Notes under the pieces: model-generated | Databases searched by the model: none | What the model was told of the DNA's origin: nothing | The model's input: the letters and a program-made list of their open reading frames with translations, nothing else | Made by a program: the position numbers and the translations under genes | Part shown: positions 1-11,496 of the stretch, piece by piece | How the letters are laid out: every line of letters starts with the position of its first letter | Numbering within the stretch: position 1 is the first letter of the stretch | Assembly (NCBI GenBank): GCA_946894095.1 | Contig: OX335654.1 | Coordinates: 17,927,687-17,991,686 of the forward strand | Reading direction: 5' to 3' | Length of the DNA stretch: 64,000 nt | Source: Incurvaria masculella | Lineage: Eukaryota; Arthropoda; Insecta; Lepidoptera; Incurvariidae

Positions 1-421
1 TGGAGTGAAGGGTGCGACGCAGGTGTCTCACACTCATCATTAGCCTCTCGAAGCGTGAATTTAATGGACTTAGGTAGTGATGGGTAGGCATAGCTCAATA
101 TTTTTTTTACACTCAATACTTAATGTACTTGGAGTTTAAATAGAACATTTTAAAAGCAAATTTCCTCTGTAACGATGATAGTTACCAAGCACGTACTCGA
201 CTCAACAGCCTCACTAGTACGGTTCAACTAGCCCCTGTTGCGTAGCAATGCGCACTATGTTGTCGACAATGGTGGGGTGGCAGACTTCGTCAGTCGACAA
301 TGAAGAGGCGTCAGACCACGCCAGTCGACAATGGAGGGGAGGGTGCGACGCAGGTGTCTCACACTCATCACTAGCCTCATAGGTAGTGATGGGTAGGCAT
401 CGCTCAATATTTTTTTTTTAT
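1..421. repeat. Local direct duplication at the window edge
   Basis: About 85 bp starting at 1 recurs at 332, sharing ggtgcgacgcaggtgtctca and a second shared block at 73 and 382 that ends in a T-run. The second copy lacks about 22 bp between the two blocks. The first copy touches the window edge, so the array may extend to the left. No coding potential is seen. Confidence 0.75.
262..334. repeat. 31-bp minisatellite, about 2.3 units
   Basis: The word gtcgacaatg starts at 262, 293 and 324, an exact 31-bp period. The unit bodies diverge. It lies between the two copies of the edge duplication. Confidence 0.7.
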
Positions 422-3194
422 TTATTTACATATTCCTTCTGTAAGCCGTTGGGCATGAAAACATTTCCAAACATTTTACAATTTAGTGTTAACCCAAAAT
501 GCCAATCAAATCGAAACAAAGTGCAAAATACAATATGGATTTTCAAAATATGTTTAAATAAAATATTTAATAAATTTTCTAGATTGTAATTTCCTGAGCT
601 TAGTTTAAAATTTCGAGTACCTAGCTAAATAAACCTAGGTAAATTTATTTGAAATGTTTTTACAAAATTTGTACCTAAAGACTACTAAACAATTAAACAG
701 ATGAGAAAGCCAGTTTATATAAAACGTGTTAAAAATACGATGACTATTAATTAAGTAGTAGTAGTATGAGTATTGGAATATTATTTACGCAATTTTTGTG
801 CCAAAAAACCGTCTTAAAAGAAATGACATTGACAGAACTGCTAAACGACAATTGCTGCATCTAATGATCAGATGTGGGGCACCCGTTAGCAACAAATCCT
901 CTAAAAATCCAAGGAAAAAAATCACACTAATGCGGATCCTCAGTTCAATGGAACCTTTATCGTTGGCTGTGGGCCAGTTTCAGTTGCCATCGCAACCGCT
1001 AACATTGGGAGGGATACGGGAGCCAACAATCACCATGCGACATACAATGTAAACACACGTGTTCCTCTGAAGCAGTGAAAAAGTGTTTCTTAATTGCTTT
1101 AAATCTTTTAGAATTTGAACGGAAGAAAAGAAAATTTTGAGAAATTCAAGTGTTTCCAAATATTCGAGTGAGATTATTTTAAGAAACGTTATTTTTATAT
1201 TATGACTTTTAGCTTAGTTATATACTTGTTTTATTACATAACCTTACCTATCTTAGCGCAAAATTAATGTCTGAAAAAAAAGTTTATACCAAAGTTTTAA
1301 TCCCACTCGATTTCTAAAGCCAGATTACCATAGTCATATGGCACTAGAAGCACCACATGAAATTGGATTATTTAATTACATTTCAATCGAATTCGTCCTG
1401 CATTTATCCCTTGAACGAAGTAATTTTAACGGCACTCAAAAGGTTTCTCTTGACAGAAAGTTGTGCGAAATTGGTCGGATTCGTGAAAGTTTTCAAGAGG
1501 TCGTTTACGGGTTGAGATCGGAAAAGTTGCGGTGAAAAACGAGCAAACGGGGACTGAAAAGGATCTGGGGTCTAGCCTGGGTGATTTTATTAAGTTTACA
1601 AGAATATATACATGCTGATGAGATATGCTCGTGGAATAAAAAATACGACCGCACGTTTGTTTATTTCATTGCATTAAACAATTTAATATGTCTTATGATT
1701 ATAATTGTTTATCCTACATCTTATTTCAATTTAATTTTCTAAATTCTCTAAAATTGGCTTGTATTCATGTATAACATTTTTATATAATAATTTATACATC
1801 ATTTGACGTTAATTTTATAAATAAATATTTTTTTAAATTTGATAAGTTTTAAGAGAGTTACTTAATATTTTTACCGGCTTTTTTTTCCCGCCATAACTAT
1901 GGTTAAATATTAGATTATTCCTTATGGCATTAATTTCAGCCTTTTTGTAATGCTTATTGGCTTGCAAATAAAGTTTTTTTTTAATTTTCATTTCATAAAT
2001 TGCAATATTGATCAAAGGTCAACATAATGTTTAATTTTGTGTTTAGATTTTTGCTATTCATTGTTAACGCTGGATCACATGATTTCTCATAAATGGCTAC
2101 AACAGAAGAGACAATAAAGGAGAAGTGTCATTTGGGAGTGACCCGGGTCTTTGCCGTAATGGAAAAAATTTGCAGATTGTTGTCTGGAAAGCCGCATATC
2201 GCATCCCACATAGTTAAAAATCGCCTAGATGGCACGTCTCCTTTCCTTTCTTGATCTAAGATGGTTACCTTAAAGTCCGTAGAACACTCAAACGTAAGAT
2301 AACATTGGCCTCAAAAATAATTTCCCAAAGAGACTGCTCCATTCCATACAACCTGTATGTAGGTACATCTAGAAACGTCATTAACTCCAGGAAAACGAAT
2401 CGAACTTTAACCTCAACTTATATACCTTTTCCTCGATATGTATATGCTTGCTTGTGAAAAGTGCGATACCTATATTTTTATTCAAAAGTGTTTTAAATCT
2501 GCGATTTTATAAAATACGTTTCAGCCTTATTCTAATATGTGTAGGTTCTCAATTCACATTGCACCATTTCAGCGTAGTTCGATGTTGATGAAAAATATAT
2601 TTGCAAGAGTTTACATAATAAAACTCACAACTACCTAAGTAGATTCTTCGGCAATGAAGTCCGTAACTGTTGAATGCACTTCCGCCAAAGTAGTCCTTCA
2701 AACACGGCGTTGGGTAAACAACGATAACCTAAGGTGAATAATATAAATCTAACAGGTACGTTTAGTGCCAAATAAGTTTGGACTGCAAATAAATTACCAT
2801 TGAAACGAATTCCGACTTCTCTCGATGTCAGCTGAAATAATATTTCATAACGCTCGGCACTGCTGAAAAGAGATCACAAGATAAATATGTAAATGGCACG
2901 AATTTCGACGACCTCAAATTGGGGGCAGCGAGCCGCCTGGATCGGAAATGAGAAGCGACCATGATAAGCGACCGCGGTGCCCTGACACCAGCGAGAAATA
3001 AATGACAGCAGTGGCGACGGGTACTTATTCGTGTAGCGACAGCGTAACCACTTCTTAGCGAGTAGCGCCTCGGCCAGTTACGAATTCGCTCACTACTGGA
3101 GGCCAATTATTGCTCTAAGGGCTGATTTTTCAATAGTCTGATAAACAGCCAGATAACTATTCGACGGATTTATTTACGCTTCTGCTTATGCATC
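422..3194. other. AT-rich DNA without a recognised gene
   Basis: Open frames of 60-92 codons occur (798-1052, 1338-1535, 2828-3106 on the minus strand). None resembles a family I know and none has convincing splice context. The stretch 2830-3100 is richer in GC than its surroundings. I see no element termini here. Confidence 0.5.
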
Positions 3195-3235
3195 AGAAAT
3201 AGTAAGTTATAGTAATAGTATAACTTACTATTTCT
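3195..3235. repeat. Perfect 17-bp-arm hairpin
   Basis: The arm agaaatagtaagttata is followed by a 7-nt loop and its exact reverse complement. It may be a small foldback remnant. No promoter or T-tract makes it a convincing RNA gene. Confidence 0.8.
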
Positions 3236-3655
3236 AGTAATTGTGATGGAAGATACAATTTTCCGGCAATCACTATCCGTCTTTTGACCAACGTGAATTT
3301 GTATAATCTGACGATGGAATAATCGGCACTAATTCATTTATGTAAGGAATAAACACACCTGAATCCTTATTGAATCAAAATAACTTCCGACCCATTCTGG
3401 TGAATTTACGGATGGCTTATAGAAATGGATATGTATTTTTTCTTTAGCGCTGATATGTTCGTGCCATTGATTCCGTGTAGCGCTGCCATCAAATACCAGA
3501 ATACCAAAGTCCAAGAATATTAATATGATGAAAGAATATGATTCATTATCTCGAATGTACCAGAACTGGCTTCCAGATGTTTTAGAGTTCCAACGACGCG
3601 TAGGGACACGTAACAACTTCACAGGACGTTATTTTGTGTACCGCATATTCGAATA

Positions 3656-3705
3656 GTATTAGTAAAAATTCACTGATGGTAGCATCAGTGATTTTTTACT
3701 AATAC
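3656..3705. repeat. 50-bp hairpin, 23-bp arms
   Basis: The arms start with gtattagtaaaaa and end with its complement, with about one mismatch pair and a 4-nt loop. It lies 420 bp from the hairpin at 3195 but does not share its sequence. Confidence 0.8.
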
Positions 3706-4302
3706 GAAGGCTGCCACAATACGAAGCAGTCGCCACCCCCCAACTTCCTTACTCTCTGCCCGACACTGCCTTTGCCCCCTCGATCGCATGGACACCGTCC
3801 ATTTGTAATTTATGACAAATGATAAATTCAGCGCACATAATTAAATAAATTACACTGGCAATTTCGCGTGGTTTCATTTCTTAGGAAACACTTTTAAGTG
3901 GTTTGTGGTGGTTCGGTCATTTGTAGGAGATCAGTGACAGAAATGACAGAAGCACAGCCTACCGGCCGTTTCGAAGGTGTTAAAACAAGAGATATGTCGA
4001 TTCGACCCCTCCATAAAGGGAATGTAATGAATTAAAGTTCAAAATGTCAAAATCGGCCCCTCGCTCCCGGCCCCCTCACGCCCTCTACCTGCGCGAAACA
4101 AATGTCACATACTGATCCGTTGGGGCAAGGCCACGCTATCATATGGTATTCAAAATATTAATTAAATATCAAGTATATTAGTTTAGCTGCAGTAAGCTCC
4201 GCGACGTACCCAATTTCGCTACATAACAGTTGAGGCCGCACCTCAGCCGAACAGTAAGACGTTCATCGAACTCACGTCAACAAATACCTTTTTTATGTAA
4301 CT
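3706..4302. other. No recognised feature
   Basis: Mixed-composition DNA with a C-rich patch near 3737-3785 and no long open frame. I see no element termini. Confidence 0.45.
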
Positions 4303-4676
4303 GGACGTGGATGGCCAATACCACACCACCATCATTTTTTATCCGACACATCGCATTCCCGAAGGACTTAGGTGCCATGCCAGGATTAGGTAGGTTAGAA
4401 TGTTAGGATTCTTCATGTATAACTGTAGGTCCCCTTCTCTAGTTACCAGATGGTATGGTTAAGCCTGCCCGGGTGGATATTATCGCATTCGATGAAATAA
4501 TTTCGAAGCGGCAATAATATCCATCCCGTGTTTTCGAACCAGTTCAATGTACTGCCCTCCTTATTAGAAAGGCGGTAACTACATATGAAGCCCATGTCTA
4601 GTTGCAGCCATTTTAATAAGGAGGGCAGTGTGGCCGAGTTCATATAAAAAAACTTTCCTGGCATGCCATCTAACTG
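4303..4676. mobile_element. SINE-1 fragments in opposite orientations
   Basis: Positions 4303-4383 match the reversed 3' tail of SINE-1 (pattern like ttaggtgccatgccagg). Positions 4424-4676 match the SINE-1 body in plus orientation, with the cccgggt...gcggcaat...cctggcatg order. The plus piece is interrupted at 4552-4628 by a mini-MITE. Both pieces are degenerate and lack the tRNA-like head. Confidence 0.7.
4552..4628. mobile_element. 77-bp mini-MITE (family H), copy 1
   Basis: The element begins ctgccctccttatta and ends with the exact complement. Its inner parts also pair (ggcggtaactacatatg against a degenerate complement), so nearly the whole unit is one hairpin. It splits a SINE-1 copy at the usually continuous caatgtagccg, which makes it an insertion with a short duplication like gta/gtg. 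A second copy lies at 18194. Confidence 0.8.
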
Positions 4677-4953
4677 GTTTTGGAATGCGGTGCATTGAAT
4701 TAGTTTGGTATAAGCCATCCATATTAAGTTTTCCTGGAAAATAATTCCTGAGGCTCTTAAGTTCGACGATAAAAGGTCAGTTTTTCCAAGAATTTTCTTA
4801 TATTTAGCTGGATTGCTCACCATGCTAAACACCTCTTAAGTGCAGAAAGGAGCTTAAAATGGATAGGAAGAATCCACCAGTATGTATATATAAACCGCTG
4901 TATTTTATAAGAATTAAAAGATAAAATGAACAAATTCGTCGCGTCCATTTTGA

Positions 4954-5213
4954 AAAAAACTGGCCAAGTGCGGGTCGGACTCACACGAAAAAATCACGTT
5001 TCTTGTATGGGGGTCCCCTTTAATTTTCATTATTACAAAATTTTACCTATTTGCTGTTATAGCGGAGAAATAAATACACACTAGTTGAAAATTTCAGCAG
5101 CCTATTACGGTTCATGAGATACAGCCTTGTGACAGACGGGCGGACGGACGGACGGACAGCGAAGGCTTAGTAATAGTGTTCCGTTGGCACCTTTGGGTAC
5201 GGAACGCTAAAAA
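4954..5213 (+). mobile_element. (GACG)n-bearing interspersed element, copy 1
   Basis: The head is a degenerate ccaagtgcgggtcgga. It is followed by the tatttgctgttatagcg core, a (GACG)n run near 5137-5160 and the tail ttccgttggcacctttgggt. It belongs to the microsatellite-associated family common in Lepidoptera (MINE-like). It has no coding capacity. Confidence 0.85.
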
Positions 5214-5792
5214 GTAATTTGAGCGGTAAATCCGCCTCGAGCAATTTTTTAAGTTTCCAAATCTTCCTCACAATTGCTTACGGATAAACCCGACAAAGAT
5301 AAAGCAATTGAAAAACGTAACAAGCGATCTCAATTCTGAAAAAAGTCGCCCAAGACTAAGATTTCTGTTTTTTTGCACCTTAAAAAAGCGAGACAACTCC
5401 TCGATTATCTTTATTCAGTTTCAGCGCACACGTAATGGAAAATAGGTCTATTTCAGTAGAAAATAAGTAATATCACAAAATTGTATATAGGTTTACTGTC
5501 TTCACAGTTTCCTCGTAATACCGCAGGACTGCTTCATTACTTTCTGGGTGGTGGGGTTAATCCCGCCCGGGTTGGTAACATCGCAATAGCTGAACGATGG
5601 TCGAAGCGACAATTATAATTGATCTTGCTTTCTTTCCGGTTTGATGTAGCGTGAGTTTCGGTGTAGAAATTCGTTCTTGTGTGGTGTTATGAGCTAATAT
5701 CATGGCATTAAGTAACATATCGTTACATTAAAAATGGTTTGTATTTACCATGCGAATCATTTTTAAAAGTTTCTGTTAAGAGCCGGCAAGAT
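5214..5792. other. Mostly unassigned, with a SINE-1 scrap
   Basis: Positions 5553-5625 carry a SINE-1 body fragment (cccgcccgggttggtaacat, then a gaagcgacaat match). The rest shows neither coding potential nor element ends. Confidence 0.5.
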
Positions 5793-5945
5793 TAAGCACC
5801 GATTGCACGAAGAGACGGATGAGTCAATCAATGTCCAAACACGTCACTTTTAGTGAACCGCATGGAGTTCCTGCCATACTGTCCATACAAAGTGACGGTG
5901 ATGTTGACGAGTACGACAGTACGTACAACCGGGCCTAAGTGTTTG
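5793..5945 (+). mobile_element. MITE-D, partial copy
   Basis: Begins caccgattgcacgaagagac and continues through the family core (acacgtcacttttagtgaac). It loses the usual right end tcctttcgtgcactcggcc. Confidence 0.75.
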
Positions 5946-6742
5946 GCCCGGATTGCATAATGGATATTTTTTTATAGTTCAGAAAGTAAAAACAGAAAAC
6001 GTGTTAGTCCATAGCAATTCTGTATTTTGGCGGGATATTGCCGGGTAAATATTTCACAATTTGAACGGAACCCTCGTCGTTAAAGTCTGACACACTTCCC
6101 GTGTTGTGAAAGCCAGTCAAAAGTCTATAAAGAAACAGAGGAGCGTATGCTGAGTGAGGAACGTGTGAACGGCGGCCGCGGTGCTGGAGACCTATTTTTG
6201 GAATACGGGGCTCAGGAATCAAGAATCTTTCAGTTAAGAAAACCGCTTTAAGAGCCGTTGTCAAAACGATTTTCTTGACCGATAACCTTGATTCTTTAAA
6301 TTACCGTGTTCTGGAAAATATCCATCGAAAAGACCGCTTTGAAAATACACATTGTTTGAAGAAATCAACGCGAACGAGTCCGGTTACTATGAATGGGGTA
6401 ATAAACCCTTCATACAAGCGTCGAGTAGCCAATTTTCGGAAGGAGATAGCTTCATTTGGCGGTTTCCTGTATGATATGAGTGTTTTATGTGGCCGGCCCT
6501 TCCTATTTAATATTCGGTGGCCGCCCGGATCGCGGCACAGGGGGCAAGGCATTCGGGGACCAAGGAAGGCTGTTGAAACAGCACTTTGTAATGGCGGAAA
6601 TGGCGGTCCATTGACTGAACATTTCCAACTTTTATCAAAAAGTTGTGGGCTTCGCGGGCTGAATTGAAATTGAGAACTGAAATAAATGAAAACAATTTGT
6701 TCTGAACCTTTATTTTCAGCCAACAAAGGGGGCTTTTTTATG
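5946..6742. other. Unassigned, moderately GC-rich
   Basis: Opposite-strand open frames overlap here (6275-6667 plus; 6301-6774 minus; 6004-6264 minus), which argues for high GC rather than a gene. Part of 6190-6300 resembles 21640-21720 and 22155-22215 (shared caggaatc...tctttcagt), so it is a dispersed repeat. Two aaatggcgg-type words occur near 6590-6610. Confidence 0.45.
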
Positions 6743-6976
6743 TTATTGTCGACATATGGCGTATGCCAGGACATTACATAAGCGATGCGCGACTACGCCC
6801 ATGTGCGTTCGAACTTTCGCGGGGCTGCGAAAACTTTGCCGGCCGGCCAGGTACTTCTTCACACCATGTTTCCTTAAAAGCTCCAGGTTGGGCTTTGGGG
6901 TTTGGGGAAAACACCTCCGCAGGGAGTCAATCTCATAGTTTACCGATCTCATAGTTCGGAAGATCGGTTCGTTCAT
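6743..6976 (-). pseudogene. Non-LTR retrotransposon (Jockey/CR1-like) C-terminal end
   Basis: The minus-strand frame ends KHGVKKYLAGRQSFRSPAKV...VLAYAICRQ-stop. This is the extreme C-terminus of a reverse transcriptase of the Jockey/CR1 type, which is abundant in Lepidoptera. The RT catalytic motifs are absent, so this is a 5'-truncated dead copy. The same tail recurs near 9510, 53560 and 59765. The family call rests on the shared KK.LAGR...LAYA.C tail across copies; the clade is my inference. Confidence 0.7.
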
Positions 6977-7107
6977 ATTTTGAGAATGTGGACAGTGAAT
7001 GGGTGCATTCCCTTTCTGTTCCGCGTTGAGCGATGGTAGAAAAGGGACAGAGAAACAACGTTATGCAGCTCCGACGAGAATTCTCTATGGTGGAGACAAT
7101 AGAACAC

Positions 7108-7808
7108 TAAGCCCCGATTGCACGAAGAGACGGCTGATTTAATCAATGTTCAATGACCAATGTAATCAATGTCAGGCTTTCCCAACTATCAAACATGCAT
7201 AGGAACTCCATCGACTTTTTTTATTGTTCCATTCAGGATATTAAAAAGATCTGTATATAAGCATAAGCGGATATATATTTTTTTTAATATCTCTGTTATT
7301 TTTCTTTTTTTTAAACCATAAATATAGTTACAGTGAGTACAAAAATCAAGAAACAGTAGTACCTGTATCACTTTTTGGAAATCTTATTATTTTGCTTATT
7401 GGCTATTGTCTTCTCTTTTATTATTTTCTCTTTTATTATTATTAATTGTTTTGCATATTTTATAGTTCTTCTTCAAGCAAATTAAATTAAATTGATTTGT
7501 TATATTTACTTGTAAGGAAGCTGTGTAGGCCTATAATTAACATGTACACACTAATTTGTTATTTTTAGTAGTGAAACTATGAAACTGTTTTGTGTATAAT
7601 GTTGTTGGCATACCAAATAAATAAATAAATAAATAAATAAATGTTCAAACACGTCATTTTTAGTGAACCGCATGGAGTTCCTTCCATACTGTCCATACAC
7701 AGTGATGTGTTTCATCATACGTTGAAAGCATGGAGCTGAAGAATATAATTTCTTCACCATCATGCGTTGACGATGATTTTGTTTTTTTTCCTTTCGTGCA
7801 CTCGGCCA
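7108..7808 (+). mobile_element. MITE-D split by a LINE-tail insertion
   Basis: The left part (7108-7153) starts ccccgattgcacgaagagac. The right part resumes at 7640 with aatgttcaaacacgtc and ends tcctttcgtgcactcggcc near 7808. The word aatgttcaa occurs on both sides (7145-7153 and 7640-7648) and is a target-site duplication for the insert between them. The right part also carries extra sequence near 7715-7755. Confidence 0.75.
7154..7639 (+). mobile_element. 5'-truncated LINE 3'-UTR with (AAAT)n tail
   Basis: A non-coding AT-rich body ends in ggcataccaaataaataaat, an (AAAT)n tail of about seven units. It is flanked by the 9-bp duplication aatgttcaa. A simple-repeat tail plus a target-site duplication inside another element indicates target-primed retrotransposition. 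No RT codons remain, so the clade is unknown. Confidence 0.7.
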
Positions 7809-7872
7809 TAAGAAAGGGTCGGTTAGTGCGCTGTAGCAATTAAAATATAGTTTTGATCAACAATTTTAACCA

Positions 7873-8175
7873 TTAGGGCCTTTTTCACCTACTGATGATT
7901 AGCTTAATCGCCACATAGCAGCTTCAATACCAGTACAATGTAATCAGCACTTTAGTAATAAAGGCACTTTAAGTGTCGACTAAAATAAATCAGCACTTGG
8001 TGAAAACCAGACTTAGCCCGGTTTTCACCAATTGATGATTTATTTTACTAAACACTTAAAGGGCCATTATTACTAAAGTGCTGATTATCTTGTACCGGTA
8101 TAGATTACAAGCTGCTAAGAAAGACCCTTAATATGTGGCGATTAAGCTAATCAGCAGTAGGTGAAAAGGCCCTAA
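7873..8175. mobile_element. MITE-E head-to-head pair forming a 303-bp palindrome
   Basis: The left arm (7873-8022) starts ttagggcctttttcacct. The right arm (8029-8175) ends aggtgaaaaggccctaa and mirrors the left along its length (tcagcactt, taataaaggc and gcttaatcgccacat with their complements). Each arm looks like a full about 145-bp element with ends like caccaagtgctgatt. A single-arm copy exists at 30388, so the palindrome is two elements joined in inversion or one long foldback. Confidence 0.85.
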
Positions 8176-8185
8176 GGGTCTCTAA

Positions 8186-8292
8186 CCAAGTGCTGATTTG
8201 CTAAATCTTTATATTAAAGGGCAATCTATACCAGTACAAGATAATCAGTACTTTCGTAATAAAAACTTTTTAAGTGTAGATAAAATACATAA
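8186..8292 (+). mobile_element. MITE-E, partial third copy
   Basis: Begins aaccaagtgctgatttgc and runs through agataatcagtacttt to taagtgtagataaaa, then stops before the right end. It adjoins the palindrome at 7873-8175. Confidence 0.75.
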
Positions 8293-9509
8293 ACGTTTTC
8301 TAACTTTACTTCGGCATAGAAATCACATGGGCTTATGCATTCACTCGTTAATTACACTCACTCCACTAAAATATTAGTAATAACGTATGTGGTTCTGAAT
8401 GGCATAATCTCTGTCTCTATACCAAATCCAACATCTCCTGTCTGTATGTCTGTTTGGGTAAACTTGAGACCCACTCATCCAATCTCGATGCGGTTCATAC
8501 CTACGTATATCTTTATTCCGTAACGCAAATACTTACTAACATTACGCTAACTACACGATGGATGAACAGTGGCATTAAATATCATACAAGTGAATAAAAC
8601 AGTTTTTTTCTTTTTTACTTTAACGCGGTTGGAGCCGCGCGCAAAGCTAGTTATAACTGAAATTAGGGCATATCCAGTATTCGTGCTGTATTCGAAATAA
8701 ATATATTATTTTCTTCTGCCCTACACCCTTCCTAATCCGCGGCTTAAGCAGACAATGAATGAGTGGCGGGCCCATCCACCACAACCAATTACTAAAACAG
8801 TCACATAGGCGCTTCGTTAGTGGAAAGCCAACCCCACAAGTTTCCACTCAACTATCTCGCGCCCTTTCCAAGTCGTAACTGGGAGCATATTGATACATAG
8901 AATTAGAGAATGGTTTTTCTTTCATTAAGGCGCTATTACTAGCCAACTACTTGCGCCATACAAATGCACCTTGAAACAGTGGTACGCTTTAGCAAGTCCA
9001 AATAGAACTACAGACTGATAATGGATTGTTGATATTTTTTGATTCCATCATTTATTTTAATAATAATAATAATACAAAAGTAGATTTTACACATTAGAAA
9101 TCAGAAAGTAATTAGAAACTAGACATTTAAGTAGATGTATTTATATAGGATAATTAAATAGCACATATGTTATGGATTTTTCAAGTGTGCCTTCATGGCA
9201 AAATCCGAAACTATGAGTAAAAGCTCAAAATACTCAAAGGAGTTATGGGGCCGATTTTGAGAAAAACTATAATTGCATTATTAAATTTTTTAAATATAGG
9301 AAAATAATAATAAATAATAAAGACATCGTTTCTTTCTTAAAATATTTAAGTTCGAATACAAATATATTTTAAAAAAAAACGAATAATGCAGTTTTATTTA
9401 TCCTTTGAAAATTTTTGCTATTTTTTATAGTTTCGGATTTGGTCATAAAGGAACACTTGAAATATTCAACCTTTATATAACACAAAGGCCATTCTTTTTA
9501 TTTACAGCG
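8293..9509. other. AT-rich, no recognised feature
   Basis: Contains a (TAA)n run near 9056-9075 and long A/T tracts. The open frames at 8335-8523 and 8647-8847 (minus) resemble nothing known. Confidence 0.5.
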
Positions 9510-9690
9510 CGACATATGGCTTACACTAGGGTACAAACACGGGACGATCAGGGACTTTTCAACCTCAACGAGGCTGCGATAACTATACCGGCCGGCCACA
9601 CGCTCCTTACGCCATGTTAAAAGGACCCCATTTTGCGCTATGGGGAAAATACCTCGGCGCGGAGTTCATTCCACAATGTATCCACCCTAT
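9510..9690 (-). pseudogene. Jockey/CR1-like LINE 3' end, degenerate
   Basis: Read on the minus strand, it keeps the order seen at 6743: a catggcg...ggccggccggt stretch and a terminal cataagcc...tgtcgcgc block. The frame is broken by several changes. Confidence 0.6.
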
Positions 9691-9849
9691 AGATAAAGGA
9701 TCAGTTGTTTCTTATTGAAGTAATGTGGAAGCGCTAATAAATACGAGTATGCAATAAGTCATAAATTATATAATTTGGACTTTTTTTCATTTAAAATTGG
9801 CTACGTTGGCTGCCATTTAAAAATGTATAAGTTTTGAAATTACAATTTA

Positions 9850-10577
9850 GAACCATGTTGTAACGTTGCAGTCTACCGGCTACGACAACATCAAGGTGCT
9901 AGGGCCATCCAACTCGTAGCACGATGTCGTAGCCGTGCTACAAAATTTCTCTCGTAGCAGTCGTAGCACAGAATCATATTGTAACGTTACAGTCTAGCGG
10001 CTACGACATCATCTAGTTGCTAGGGCCATCCTACTCGTAGCACGATGTCGTAGCCGTGCTACAAAATTTCTCTCGTAGCAGTCGTAGCACAGAATCATAT
10101 TGTAACGTTACAGTCTAGCGGCTACGACATCATCTAGTTGCTAGGGCCATCCTACTCGTAGCACGATGTCGTAGCCGTGCTACAAAATTTCTCTAGCAGC
10201 ATTCGTAGCACAGAACCATATTGTAACGTTACAGTCTAGCGGCTACGACATCATCAAGGTGCTAGGCCCACCCAACTGGTAGCACGGTGTCGTAGCCGTG
10301 CTACGAAATTTCTGTCGTAGAAGTCGTAGCACATAACCAAATCGTAACTTTGCAGTCTAGCGGCTACGACATCATCAAGGTGCCAGGCCCATCCAACTGG
10401 TAACACGATGTCGTAGCCGTGCTACGAAATTTCTTTCGTAGAAGTCGTGGCACATAACCACATCGTAACTCTGCAGTCTAACGGCTACGAAATCATCAAG
10501 GTGCTTGGCCCATCCAACTTGTAGCACGATGCCGTAGCCGCGCTACGAGATTTCTGTCGTAGCAGTCGTAGCACAGA
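9850..10577. repeat. 121-bp satellite, six tandem units with internal dyad
   Basis: The word gtcta(c/g)cggctacgac (or a close variant) starts at 9871, 9992, 10113, 10234, 10355 and 10476, an exact 121-bp spacing. Each unit holds cggctacgacatc followed, after about 35 bp, by its complement gatgtcgtagccg. Each unit can therefore fold into a 13-bp-stem hairpin, and further gtagcac/gtgctac pairs occur. Units 2-4 are closest to each other, and units 5-6 form a second group. Confidence 0.95.
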
Positions 10578-11496
10578 CAGCAGCGTTTAACCGCATCGAA
10601 AAAGAGTCAGTCTAGTTGAATATGGCGCTCCAGGCAGAGATCAATCAATAGATGAGTGTTCGCCATACAAGTCGAATATCAACGCTATACGCATATATAT
10701 TATATGCTATGCCGCCTCACCTCACCCTTGCACCCAGAGGTTCGGATTGGGCGAGGTTTCGTTATTTTATACGTTGATTAATATTTCATTTCGAAAGCGG
10801 TCTTGAATTTTATGCATTGATCTATTATGTCGAACGTCCCTAACATATGAAGAATACCCCCTGAAGGCGAACTGAATTTGGTATTATTCATTGCATTAAA
10901 GGTTGCCTCGTCTTTATTTTGCTGAGCTGGAGCCGACTTAAATGGTATCATTATTGAATCGAAATAGCAAACAAGTGGGGTTATAAATATGAGAATATAG
11001 ACGTAGGTCGAATAATTAACTATCATAAATAACTTATAAGAGTTAAAATAAGCATTCGATTCATTCAGTGAGATGGCAACGGACAAGCAACCGTCTGGGA
11101 CCTCGAACTTACCTACCGAGCGACTACCTACCTACATTGATTACTGGTGCGTTGTTTGACCTTTACGGTAAGACTGATTTTTTTAAATATTTAAATACTT
11201 CCATTAAGATCCCGATCAATTCGCCTGAGGCGATTCATAATGATCCAAAAACAAACGAGAAAAAAAATATTTGTACCTGAGTAAATGTTTCGACGAAGCC
11301 TAATTTCGAACGAAAATTAGCGACCATTAGAAAACGAAAACAAAAGTAATTTTCTTTCAAAGGAGATATTTTTTTATTGAAATGTTATATTAGCATCGGC
11401 TCGTTTTTCCTTAACTAGCCTTAAAGTGAGTATTAATGAAATAAATTAAATTATTATGCTTTTATAGAATCGCGAGGTGTGCCCAATATTATTTTG
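10578..11496. other. No recognised feature
   Basis: AT-rich DNA. The 102-codon minus-strand frame at 10778-11086 has no recognisable domain. Its N-terminal part overlaps a different open frame on the other strand. Confidence 0.45.

Noticed and set aside
6275..6774. Overlapping 130- and 157-codon frames on opposite strands
   Set aside because: Opposite-strand openness goes with higher GC. The minus frame begins in a LINE end, and no domain is recognisable.
9850..10577. CRISPR-like array
   Set aside because: The unit is a continuous 121-bp satellite with no distinct short repeat and variable spacers, and the genome is eukaryotic.
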